The position numbers and the translations under genes were made by a program. A stretch of DNA of 7,118 nucleotides from contig JBLHSN010000311.1 in assembly GCA_047626195.1 (NCBI GenBank), positions 1-7,118 of the forward strand, read 5' to 3'. The stretch is from CAJXTB01 sp047626195 (GTDB lineage: Bacteria; Myxococcota_A; UBA796; GCA-2862545). Within the stretch, counting starts at the first letter, position 1. Each line of letters starts with the position of its first letter. A model generated the notes under the pieces. It did no database searches, was not told where the DNA came from, and worked only from the letters and a program-made list of their open reading frames with translations. Shown in pieces: positions 1 through 5,691 of this stretch.

Positions 1-714
1 GACGCCGGTCAGACTTTCCAGTTTCGCGGCGGACGCGGAGGTCACGGCAACGTGCACTTCAAGACCGCTGGCAATCGCACCCCGATGAAAGCCATCCCTG
101 GCATGGTGATCGACGACGTCATGGTGCGGTTGGAGCTCAAGCTGATCGCCGATGTAGGCCTGCTTGGCTTCCCGAACGCCGGTAAGTCAACACTCATCTC
201 GCGCATTTCGGCCGCCAAGCCAGAAGTCGCCGACTACCCCTTCACCACCCTCGTTCCAAACTTGGGCGTTGTCGCAGCCGGCCCAGGTAAGAGCTTCGTG
301 ATGGCCGACATTCCAGGCCTGATCGAAGGCGCTGCGGACGGCAAGGGCCTAGGCCTGCGCTTCCTGCGCCATGTAGAACGCTGTCGCATGCTTCTACACA
401 TGGTGAGCACAGAAGACTGGGACGGCGACGTCAAGACACGGTTCCTCGCCCTGCAAGGCGAGCTGGCCAAGTACGACAGCGCCATGACCAAGGTGCCCCA
501 GCTGGCCGTTCTCACAAAGACAGACTTGGTCGATGACGAAACTCGTGACCGTATGCTCGCGGAACTTCAAGAGGTGTGTGGTCACAAGCCATTCGCCATT
601 AGCGCCGTCACCGGCGACGGCCTCATGCCGCTCGTCCGCCGCACCTTCAAGGTCATTGAGCATATTAAGGCGCTGGAATCTGACAACGAAGAAGAGCCAG
701 AGGACGTCTCATAG
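1..714 (+). CDS. obg: Obg/CgtA family GTPase, 5' end outside window
   Basis: Essential P-loop GTPase that binds the 50S ribosomal precursor and couples ribosome assembly to nucleotide levels. The frame is open from base 1, so the gene enters from the left and most of the glycine-rich Obg domain is missing. Only its end is visible (GGRGGHGN followed by HFKT). The G domain then follows in order: G1 GFPNAGKST (bases 166-192), switch I DYPFTTLVPNLGVV, G3 DIPGLIEGA, G4 TKTD, and G5 ISAVTGDG. G4 is TKxD rather than the more usual NKxD, a tolerated variant. There is no C-terminal OCT domain; the protein ends in a short acidic tail (ESDNEEEPEDVS). The GTG at 52 is an internal codon, not the real start. 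Identity is secure from the combined Obg-domain end and Obg-type G motifs. The stop is TAG at 712-714. Confidence 0.96.
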   Translation, partial: DAGQTFQFRGGRGGHGNVHFKTAGNRTPMKAIPGMVIDDVMVRLELKLIADVGLLGFPNAGKSTLISRISAAKPEVADYPFTTLVPNLGVVAAGPGKSFVMADIPGLIEGAADGKGLGLRFLRHVERCRMLLHMVSTEDWDGDVKTRFLALQGELAKYDSAMTKVPQLAVLTKTDLVDDETRDRMLAELQEVCGHKPFAISAVTGDGLMPLVRRTFKVIEHIKALESDNEEEPEDVS

Positions 715-806
715 GGCGACAGACCAACAAGGTCCGTTGCCTTCCGTCATCTAACGTCGGTCATGCTTGAGAGCGCCCGAGTCAGCCCCTACATCGGGTC
801 ACGACC

Positions 807-810
807 GAGG
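807..810 (+). promoter_or_regulatory. Shine-Dalgarno site that selects the GTG start at 817
   Basis: GAGG lies 6 bases before the GTG at 817-819. This is the best ribosome binding site upstream of the small secreted protein. It places the start immediately before a signal peptide, whereas the upstream ATG at 763 would add an 18-residue leader with no signal-peptide character. Confidence 0.5.
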
Positions 811-816
811 TGTTTT

Positions 817-1245
817 GTGCGACTAGCCGCTACAATGTTCTTCCTTGCCATGACGCTCCCTGCGAGAGCGGATCCCCCATTCCGTGCGGGTTCAGCAAAT
901 GGCGACGACGCCAAGCCCCAGTCCGTCTCGCTCGACACCGAACAGATGGACGGCGCCTGTTCCTACACCACTTCCATGTTCGCACGCCGCATTCTCCACG
1001 AAGGGAGCGACTGGTCGTTCACCGGCCATCTTCGTGAAGCGGCGAAGTTGGACAACCACGTTGGCGCTCCCTTCGTTGTGGGGGATGACGAAGGAACACG
1101 GGTCGTGGCCACCGAGCTGCTGCAACACATCGAAGAACGCGACCTAACCAATGCGCGATTGACACTCACTGGAAAGCGACTCAAACTCGGTGATACCGAG
1201 TATTTCGTTCTGACAGATGCCAGCCCAGCCGACACAGCTCATTGA
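817..1245 (+). CDS. Small secreted protein of unknown function
   Basis: I do not recognise this family. From GTG 817 the protein is 142 residues. It starts with a short basic n-region (R2), a hydrophobic core (LAATMFFLAMTLPA) and an AxA-type cleavage motif ARA before Asp19, so Sec export to the periplasm or beyond is likely. The mature part (about 124 residues) has one cysteine, a stretch WSFTGHLREAAKL, then GAPFVVGDD and a C-terminal half rich in predicted beta strand (RLTLTGKRLKLGDTEYFVLTD), suggesting a small folded domain. It has no lipobox or membrane segment after the signal. It sits 102 bases after obg and 47 bases before rsfS, all on one strand, where nadD or proB often lies in related gene orders. 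No clear promoter or terminator is visible in bases 715-816. In-frame ATGs at 763 and 835 are alternative starts. Confidence 0.72.
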   Translation: MRLAATMFFLAMTLPARADPPFRAGSANGDDAKPQSVSLDTEQMDGACSYTTSMFARRILHEGSDWSFTGHLREAAKLDNHVGAPFVVGDDEGTRVVATELLQHIEERDLTNARLTLTGKRLKLGDTEYFVLTDASPADTAH

Positions 1246-1292
1246 ACTTGCATCGACCTTCTGTTCCGGCGCACTATAGGGCTGTCCCCAAC

Positions 1293-1724
1293 ATGGAGGC
1301 CCCCATTCAATCCGAAGCCCTAGCCACCTACCTCGCCACAAAAGTCCTCGAAAAGAAGGCCACCAACGTGGTCATCTTGGACATGCGAGAACTGGCTTCC
1401 TACACCGACTTTTTCATTATTGCCAGCGCGTCGAATCGCCGCCAAGTGCAAGCCATCGCCAACTCGTTGCGCAAGGTGGATGGCGAAGAGACCGGATATT
1501 CTGCCAACGGAACCGAAGGGCTTGAGGCCGCACGCTGGGTCCTGGTCGACTTCTCCGACGCCGTTGTGCACATCTTTGATGAACAACTGCGTGGATTCTA
1601 CGACCTCGATGGCCTGTGGAGTGATGCTCCCCGCATCGAGACTCCCAATGTAGACCCCATCGAAGAGGAAGAAGAAGAAGAGGAAGACGACGACGACGAC
1701 TTGGGTTCCCTCTTCACCCTGTGA
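1293..1724 (+). CDS. rsfS: Ribosome silencing factor RsfS (Iojap/YbeB family)
   Basis: RsfS binds ribosomal protein uL14 on the 50S subunit and blocks joining with 30S when nutrients are scarce. The 143-residue product shows the family core: YTDFFIIASASNRRQVQAIA at residues 37-56, and RWVLVDFSDAVVHIFDEQLR at 81-100 followed by GFYDLDGLW. The ATG at 1293 is chosen because it gives the usual N-terminus (a short lead into an ALATYLATKVLEKKA helix). An in-frame TTG at 1242 would add 17 atypical residues. AGGG at 1278-1281 is a weak, distant (11-base) ribosome binding site. Odd: after the core the protein carries an acidic tail with eight Glu and then five Asp (residues 124-136). The stop overlaps the rlmH start by 4 bases (GTGA), indicating translational coupling. 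Confidence 0.94.
   Translation: MEAPIQSEALATYLATKVLEKKATNVVILDMRELASYTDFFIIASASNRRQVQAIANSLRKVDGEETGYSANGTEGLEAARWVLVDFSDAVVHIFDEQLRGFYDLDGLWSDAPRIETPNVDPIEEEEEEEEDDDDDLGSLFTL
1662..1700 (+). repeat. GAR/GAC trinucleotide run coding for a poly-Glu/poly-Asp tail
   Basis: Thirteen consecutive codons: eight GAA or GAG, then five identical GAC. The nucleotide run is nearly pure purine apart from the C of GAC and lies inside the 3' end of rsfS. Copy-number change would alter tail length by whole codons without breaking the frame. Confidence 0.85.
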
Positions 1725-2185
1725 AGCTGGTTGTTCTCACGGTCGGGCGCGGTGGCTTCAAATGGGCCGAGGCCGCCGTTGCCGAATACGACAAGCGGCT
1801 CCGCCGATGGGGTGGACTCGCCTCCGAGCACGTCGCGGTTCAGAAGTTCCGCGGCGACATCGATGCTGTCCGTCGGTCGGAGAGTGAGCGGCTACTCGCA
1901 GCCATTGGTCCGCGAGACGTTTTAGTCGTGATGGATGAGCGCGGCAGGGATCTCGATACCCATGCCTTCGTAGACTTGGTCCAATCTGGCAGACACTCTG
2001 GCGTCAAGCGAATGGTGTTCGCCCTAGGTGGCGCCTACGGACACGATGCACTGCTGCGTAAGCGAGCCAACCACGTTGTCCGGCTGTCTTCCGCTGTGAT
2101 GAACCACGACATTGCCCGCGTTGTACTCGCCGAGCAGCTGTATCGAGTCATGACGCTATGCGAGGGCGTGCCGTACCACCACTAA
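1721..2185 (+). CDS. rlmH: 23S rRNA (pseudouridine1915-N3)-methyltransferase RlmH
   Basis: SPOUT-class methyltransferase that uses S-adenosylmethionine to methylate pseudouridine 1915 in helix 69 of 23S rRNA, acting on assembled 70S ribosomes. It is 154 residues, matching the family's usual length of about 155. Visible motifs: MDERGRDLDTHAF at 71-83, the SAM-binding knot loop LGGAYG at 102-107, NHDIARVVLAEQLYR at 128-142, and the C-terminal PYHH at 151-154. The final residue is His, where other members often have Arg or Lys after YH. The start is GTG at 1721, overlapping the rsfS stop by 4 bases, with no separate Shine-Dalgarno sequence, so translation probably depends on rsfS. The stop TAA at 2183-2185 overlaps the stop of the convergent regulator gene. 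Confidence 0.96.
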   Translation: MKLVVLTVGRGGFKWAEAAVAEYDKRLRRWGGLASEHVAVQKFRGDIDAVRRSESERLLAAIGPRDVLVVMDERGRDLDTHAFVDLVQSGRHSGVKRMVFALGGAYGHDALLRKRANHVVRLSSAVMNHDIARVVLAEQLYRVMTLCEGVPYHH

Positions 2186-2795
2186 CGGGCAGCGTACACC
2201 CTACGTGAAGGTGCACTCGCCACCTGCGATAGACCACTCAAGAACACCTCGGCCATGGCTCGGACCGGTTCACTTCGACTGCGCATCCCACCCCTCCGGG
2301 CGGTGAACTCCACAACCACCTCGAGTGCCGCGACAAAACCCGCCGCAACCACGGTGGGGTCGTCCACGCGAAGCTCACCCTGGGCACGTCCCAGACGGAG
2401 GATACGGCTACAGACGTTGTCTAGGTGAATGCCCGTGACCATCAAGCGAGCGCGTGTGTCCGCAGGCAAGACACCCTGTTCCGTGACCACAGCACGGGCA
2501 GCTCGTCGCAGAAGGCTGAGTACGCGTCTACGAACCATTCGAACTCCACATGTGCGGGAGAGGCAGCATCTTGGGCAATGCGCAGGTAGTGCCCGTCGAC
2601 GCGCGCACAGATCTCACCGACCAGCTCGTTGACGACGGCATCCTTGGATATGAAGCACCGGTAGAGCGTGGACTTACTCATCTTTAGGTACCGCGCCAAA
2701 GAGTCTATGGTGAGCCCGCCCCAAGAGCCGGTCTCCAAGATGTGCGCAGCACCGTCCAAGATGCGCCGCTGATTCAGCAATCGTCGTGTAGCCAT
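2182..2795 (-). pseudogene. TetR-family transcriptional regulator, frameshifted
   Basis: The N-terminal frame encodes a TetR DNA-binding domain: helix RRILDGAAHIL, then GGLTIDSLARYLKMSKSTLYRCFISKDAVVNEL, the classic helix-turn-helix with the S-TLYR-F-SK recognition region. The frame then continues through WFVDAYSAFCDELPVL. From about base 2490 the family-like sequence moves to another frame, VVTEQGVLPADTRARL, which runs through the ligand-binding/dimerisation helices to a TAG stop at 2184-2182. The last codon of the first frame and the first of the second share base 2490, so one missing base explains the break. Restoring it would give about 204 residues, normal for TetR. As it stands the first frame ends near 2442, losing most of the ligand domain. 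The start is uncertain: ATG at 2795, or GTG at 2840, which adds 15 residues; neither has a strong ribosome binding site. It is divergent from the operon starting at 3011, which it may have controlled. A sequencing or assembly error is an equal explanation. Confidence 0.8.
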
Positions 2796-2876
2796 GCCGC
2801 ATACTGCCGGATCTGACCGGGTGGCACCATCGAAAGTCACGCCGACGGCAACCTATCTAGGCTCACCGGCGCATCA

Positions 2877-2889
2877 TTGATAGTATTAA
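2877..2889. promoter_or_regulatory. Near-palindrome, candidate TetR operator
   Basis: TTGATA-G-TATTAA is a 13-base inverted repeat with 5 of 6 pairs matching around a central G. It overlaps the candidate -10 box of the regulator gene and lies in the divergent region, where a TetR protein would be expected to bind. It is short and AT-rich, so chance occurrence is quite possible. Confidence 0.22.
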
Positions 2890-2906
2890 CCGAAGCAATC
2901 TTGCAA
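2880..2906 (-). promoter_or_regulatory. Possible promoter of the TetR gene
   Basis: On the minus strand TTGCAA (2906-2901) and TACTAT (2885-2880) resemble sigma-70 -35 and -10 boxes, but the spacer is only 15 bases, shorter than ideal. The rest of the 170-base divergent region (2841-3010) shows no convincing promoter for the plus-strand operon. The position, about 40 to 90 bases before the candidate starts of the regulator, is reasonable. Confidence 0.28.
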
Positions 2907-3010
2907 GCGTAATGTTTTGCGACTTTGGTGGAGGGTCTCGCAGGCCGTCAAGCACTCATGCGAGCAACTGCGCAGCTTGCCCCACAGGCCCGCGGGCTTT
3001 ACCCAGCCAC

Positions 3011-3574
3011 ATGAACATACTCATACTCGCTGCCGCCGCCGAAGAACTTGGCACTCTCCCCGGAGCTGTCGTCGGCGTTGGGCCCATTGCTGCGGCTACG
3101 ACCGCTGCACGTATTCTGGCCGAAAGGCGACCTGATGCCGTCATACTCATCGGTACTGCCGGTGCCTACGCTGGCGGCCCTGCCATTGGCACAGTGATCG
3201 CGTCAGAAACACTAGGGTGGTCCTACGGCGTCGCAGCCATGGGACTCGGCTACGTCCCGCGGCCGCCACAGCCCATTCGAGGCGATGCCTCCCTGCTTGA
3301 ACGGCTCAATCTCCCACGCCACGCGGTGCTCACAACCGGTGCCGTGACCACCGATCCCACCCTCGCAGGCCGGCTGTCGGATGGCTTCTCAGTCGAACAC
3401 CTGGAAGCTTTCAGTGTCGCCATGGCCTGTCAAGACGTCGGCATTCCATTCGTCGCCATCCTAGGCATCGCCAACGTTGTTGGCCCCGGTGCGCATGTTG
3501 AATGGCTGGCGCATCGCGATGAAGCACAAGACGCTGCACGAGCTGCGGCTCGGGCGCTGGTCGAGGCGGGTTAA
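3011..3574 (+). CDS. Compact PF01048 nucleoside hydrolase/phosphorylase, possibly futalosine hydrolase-like
   Basis: Member of the MTA/SAH nucleosidase and purine nucleoside phosphorylase superfamily, which cleaves the N-glycosidic bond of purine nucleosides. From ATG 3011 it is 187 residues. Visible: beta strand MNILILAAAAEE (family N-terminus with a Glu pair at 11-12), VGVGPIAAATTAARIL, the GTAGAYAG loop at 48-55, VEHLEAFSVAMAC with Glu132 at the position of the nucleosidase ribose-binding Glu, and LGIANVVG with Asn155 where MTA/SAH nucleosidases have the catalytic Asp. Asn there is found in futalosine hydrolases (MqnB, menaquinone pathway) and in phosphorylases acting on 6-oxopurines, so an adenine-specific role is unlikely. 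It is shorter than the usual 220-240 because the segment between the first strand and the GxGP motif is only a few residues long. There is no clear ribosome binding site; an upstream in-frame ATG at 2912 would add 33 atypical residues. It is first in a four-gene operon, 8 bases before the exonuclease. Confidence 0.7.
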   Translation: MNILILAAAAEELGTLPGAVVGVGPIAAATTAARILAERRPDAVILIGTAGAYAGGPAIGTVIASETLGWSYGVAAMGLGYVPRPPQPIRGDASLLERLNLPRHAVLTTGAVTTDPTLAGRLSDGFSVEHLEAFSVAMACQDVGIPFVAILGIANVVGPGAHVEWLAHRDEAQDAARAAARALVEAG

Positions 3575-3582
3575 CCAGCATC

Positions 3583-4464
3583 ATGAAGTGGAAGAACCGC
3601 CGAATCGTCGCTTTCGACACCGAGACCACAGGGCTTTCCCCGTTCTTAGATGACCGTGTCATTGAGTTCGCTGCCGTGGTCTTTCAGCTTGATGAGTCCG
3701 GTGGAATCGCACGCACGACCGAGCATGCATGGCTGATCAATCCGGGCATCCCGATTCCGCGAACGATCACGCAGATCACGGGTATCACCAACGAAGACGT
3801 ACAAGACAAGCCCCCCTTCGCCGAGTTTGCCGAACAAATTCGAGATCTGTTCGTCGACTCGGTGGCCGTGGCCCACAACTTCCCATTCGACCTAGCCTTC
3901 CTCAAGAAGGAACTATCGATGGCCGGCATCGCATGGCGTGAGCCGCTGGCCGCCGTCGACACGATTGACGTGTCCATGCGGGTGTTCAAGGAAGCCCGGG
4001 GTCACAAGCTCGCAGACCTCTGTAAGCGCTTAGACATCAGCTTGGATGGCGCTCACCGGGCGGTGAACGATGCCGAAGCAACCGGAAAGTGCTTCATCGA
4101 ACTCGTCCGTAAGCATGACGTTGAAGACGAGCTTCAGTCCATGCTCGACTGGGCACGCGCGATTGGTCGCCCCCCCCCCGGAGGCCCACTGGGAGTGGAC
4201 GGAAATGGGGCTGTGGTCTTTGCCGTAGGCAAGCACCAAGGCGAGTACGCGGAAGAGTACCCGCTGTACTTGGCATGGATGGAAAAGGCTCGCGAACGCC
4301 GAGATGGCCAATGGCGGTGGCGTTTTCCGGAGAGCACTCGCTCATGGATTCGGCGCTGGCTAGATGTCCGCGGTTCCGGCCGTTCCCGAGGCAATAGCAA
4401 AGGCTTTCGCATTGACGACTGGGCGCTCGATTCGTGTATCGCCGAACGTCGCGTCCGCCCGTAG
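3583..4464 (+). CDS. DEDDh 3'-5' exonuclease (DnaQ/Pol III epsilon-like) with GKHxG C-terminal domain
   Basis: Predicted metal-dependent 3'-5' exonuclease acting on DNA or RNA ends. All three exonuclease motifs are intact: Exo I FDTETTG (Asp12, Glu14), Exo II AHNFPFDLAFL (Asn99, Asp103), and Exo III HRAVNDAEAT (His158, Asp163), making it the DEDDh subtype. An Asp-Thr pair at 126-127 is also typical. After a proline-glycine linker (PPPGG, 197-201) there is a second small domain with VVFAVGKHQG (211-220), YPLYLAWM and WRFPES. It resembles the C-terminal domain seen in exonuclease X-T and related proteins. The tail is basic (RGSGRSRG). At 293 residues it is longer than the catalytic core of DnaQ and lacks an obvious polymerase-binding tail, so it is probably a stand-alone repair nuclease rather than the replicative proofreader. 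The linker is coded by a tract of ten C. It starts 8 bases after the upstream gene. Confidence 0.88.
   Translation: MKWKNRRIVAFDTETTGLSPFLDDRVIEFAAVVFQLDESGGIARTTEHAWLINPGIPIPRTITQITGITNEDVQDKPPFAEFAEQIRDLFVDSVAVAHNFPFDLAFLKKELSMAGIAWREPLAAVDTIDVSMRVFKEARGHKLADLCKRLDISLDGAHRAVNDAEATGKCFIELVRKHDVEDELQSMLDWARAIGRPPPGGPLGVDGNGAVVFAVGKHQGEYAEEYPLYLAWMEKARERRDGQWRWRFPESTRSWIRRWLDVRGSGRSRGNSKGFRIDDWALDSCIAERRVRP
4170..4179 (+). repeat. Ten-C homopolymer within the exonuclease gene
   Basis: Ten consecutive C residues code for the end of an Arg codon and three Pro codons, at the junction between the exonuclease core and the GKHxG domain. The frame is intact as given. Losing one C would lead to a stop at 4226; gaining one would lead to a stop at 4395. 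Confidence 0.9.
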
Positions 4465-4467
4465 GGA
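4463..4467 (+). promoter_or_regulatory. Shine-Dalgarno site overlapping the exonuclease stop codon
   Basis: AGGGA begins inside the TAG stop of the exonuclease (4462-4464) and lies 6 bases before ATG 4474 of the Bax1-like gene. It fixes that start and suggests the two nucleases are made from one transcript with linked translation. Confidence 0.55.
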
Positions 4468-4473
4468 CATCGT

Positions 4474-5691
4474 ATGCTCACTAGTGACCTCGTTCGCGTC
4501 CGGCTGCCTCGCGGCGGAATCATTGCTCCAACGTTCATCAAGCCGAACTCAAAAGACCTGTTGGAGACTGCGGAAATACTGGTCGGGCTGCTAAACGACG
4601 CACTCGCCGAGGGGTGGACCAAAGGACAGGTCGACCAAGCCATCACCGAGGCCATCGGCGACCGACGCGACCAAAAACTCATTCGCGGTGTCGCCAAGAT
4701 CATCCTCGATCGGTGCACCTTCGAAGTCGCTACGCCTCTGCCACCCGCAGAACTTCGAGAAGCCGTCTTCCTAGCCGCACACGCCGCCGGAGGCGTCTCG
4801 CTTACCGCCGGTCCTCTCGGCCATGCAACCTGCGACACCGTGATGCTCGACGTGGCCCAGTCGATGAACATGGACCCGAACGACCTGGCTGCCGCGCTGT
4901 ACGGAGACCTTCCGGATGAGCAGCGCCTCACGGCGTTCGATGCGCGCGACCCTACGTGGCTGTTGAACCGCTACAACGTCAGCTTGGTACAGTCGGTTCT
5001 TCTGCACGCCACCCAAGTGCGTATTGTTCTAGACGAACCCACCGTTCCACGCATCCGACAGCTCATGCGGTGGGCGAAGTTCTACGAGCTTGTTCACAGC
5101 GCGACCCGAGACGGCAAAGCCCTCATCCTCACACTGGACGGGCCCGGCAGTATCTTCCACCAGTCCAGCCGCTACGGCATGCAGCTGGCGAGCTTCTTCC
5201 CTGCTCTCTTGCTCCAGGATGGTCCGTGGAAAGCCTCAGCCTCCATCCGCTGGAAGCGGTCTGACAAGGAACTGACCATCGACCCATCCAGCGAATTGGT
5301 CAGCCACTACCGAGACACAGGCAACTACGAGACACGCACCCACGAGTGGTTCGTCGAGCGCTTCAAGGCCAATAAACAGACCGACTGGAAGCTCGACCGC
5401 CGCGTCAGACCCATCGATTTAGGCGGACGTTCCGTCATTCTCCCGGACTACCGGCTCACCTGCGGCGACCGTACGGCGTACGTCGAAATCCTAGGCTACT
5501 GGAAGAAGGACTACCTGACACGCAGGCTTGAAGCTCTGCGTAGGCATGGTCCAGGCAACCTCATCTTAGCCGTGAGTAAGAAGATGGGAGACGTGGCTCA
5601 GCTCGCCAGCCTGGGGGCGGAAGTGGTGCCGTTCGCGAAGATTGTCCCGGTCAAAGATGTCCTCGCTGCCGCGGAGAAGGTCGCCAAGTGA
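4474..5691 (+). CDS. Bax1-like nuclease (DUF790 family)
   Basis: Bax1 is the nuclease partner of archaeal and bacterial XPB helicase, proposed to incise DNA in repair. The 405-residue protein follows the family layout. N-terminal: LTSDLVRVRLPRGGIIAPTF, with KLIRGVAKIILDRCTFE at 68-84. Central: ALYGDLPDEQRL, LLNRYNVSLVQSVLLHAT at 163-180, LMRWAKFYELVHS, and LTLDGPGSIF with SSRYGMQLASFFPALLL. C-terminal nuclease domain from about residue 285, of the PD-(D/E)xK type: Glu291 in HEWFVERF, Asp325 in VILPDYRL, Glu338 in YVEILGYWKKDYL, then a predicted strand NLILAVSKK. The expected acidic residues are present, so activity is plausible. Usually a gene for the XPB helicase lies next to this family; none is in the window. 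Instead it follows a DEDDh exonuclease by 9 bases and overlaps the amidohydrolase start by 4. The ATG at 4474 is supported by a good ribosome binding site and the family N-terminus. Confidence 0.88.
   Translation: MLTSDLVRVRLPRGGIIAPTFIKPNSKDLLETAEILVGLLNDALAEGWTKGQVDQAITEAIGDRRDQKLIRGVAKIILDRCTFEVATPLPPAELREAVFLAAHAAGGVSLTAGPLGHATCDTVMLDVAQSMNMDPNDLAAALYGDLPDEQRLTAFDARDPTWLLNRYNVSLVQSVLLHATQVRIVLDEPTVPRIRQLMRWAKFYELVHSATRDGKALILTLDGPGSIFHQSSRYGMQLASFFPALLLQDGPWKASASIRWKRSDKELTIDPSSELVSHYRDTGNYETRTHEWFVERFKANKQTDWKLDRRVRPIDLGGRSVILPDYRLTCGDRTAYVEILGYWKKDYLTRRLEALRRHGPGNLILAVSKKMGDVAQLASLGAEVVPFAKIVPVKDVLAAAEKVAK
5673..5680 (+). promoter_or_regulatory. Shine-Dalgarno site for the amidohydrolase gene
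   Basis: GGAGAAGG sits inside the end of the Bax1-like gene, 7 bases before GTG 5688. It supports that GTG as the start despite the 4-base overlap with the upstream gene. Confidence 0.5.

Noticed and set aside
715..816. Gap after obg searched for terminator, promoter or small RNA
   Set aside because: No stable hairpin with T tract and no well-spaced promoter boxes found.
1248..1280. TTGCAT and TATAGG before rsfS as a promoter
   Set aside because: The spacer is 21 bases, too long for a sigma-70 promoter, and no better-spaced pair is present.
1242..1292. TTG at 1242 as start of rsfS, overlapping the upstream stop
   Set aside because: The extra 17 residues are not family-like and ATG 1293 gives the expected N-terminus.
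2988..2997. GCCCGCGGGC palindrome before the nucleosidase as a terminator or operator
   Set aside because: It has no loop and only a short following T stretch; such 10-base GC palindromes are common in GC-rich DNA.
2912..3010. Upstream ATG at 2912 as start of the nucleosidase
   Set aside because: The added 33 residues are Cys/Ser/Gly-rich and unlike the family; the protein's natural first strand begins at ATG 3011.
4134..4931. Long minus-strand open frame (265 codons) opposite the exonuclease and Bax1-like genes
   Set aside because: Composition is rich in Ser, Arg and Pro with no recognisable motif, and the plus-strand genes have clear family motifs; it is an antisense shadow of GC-rich coding sequence.
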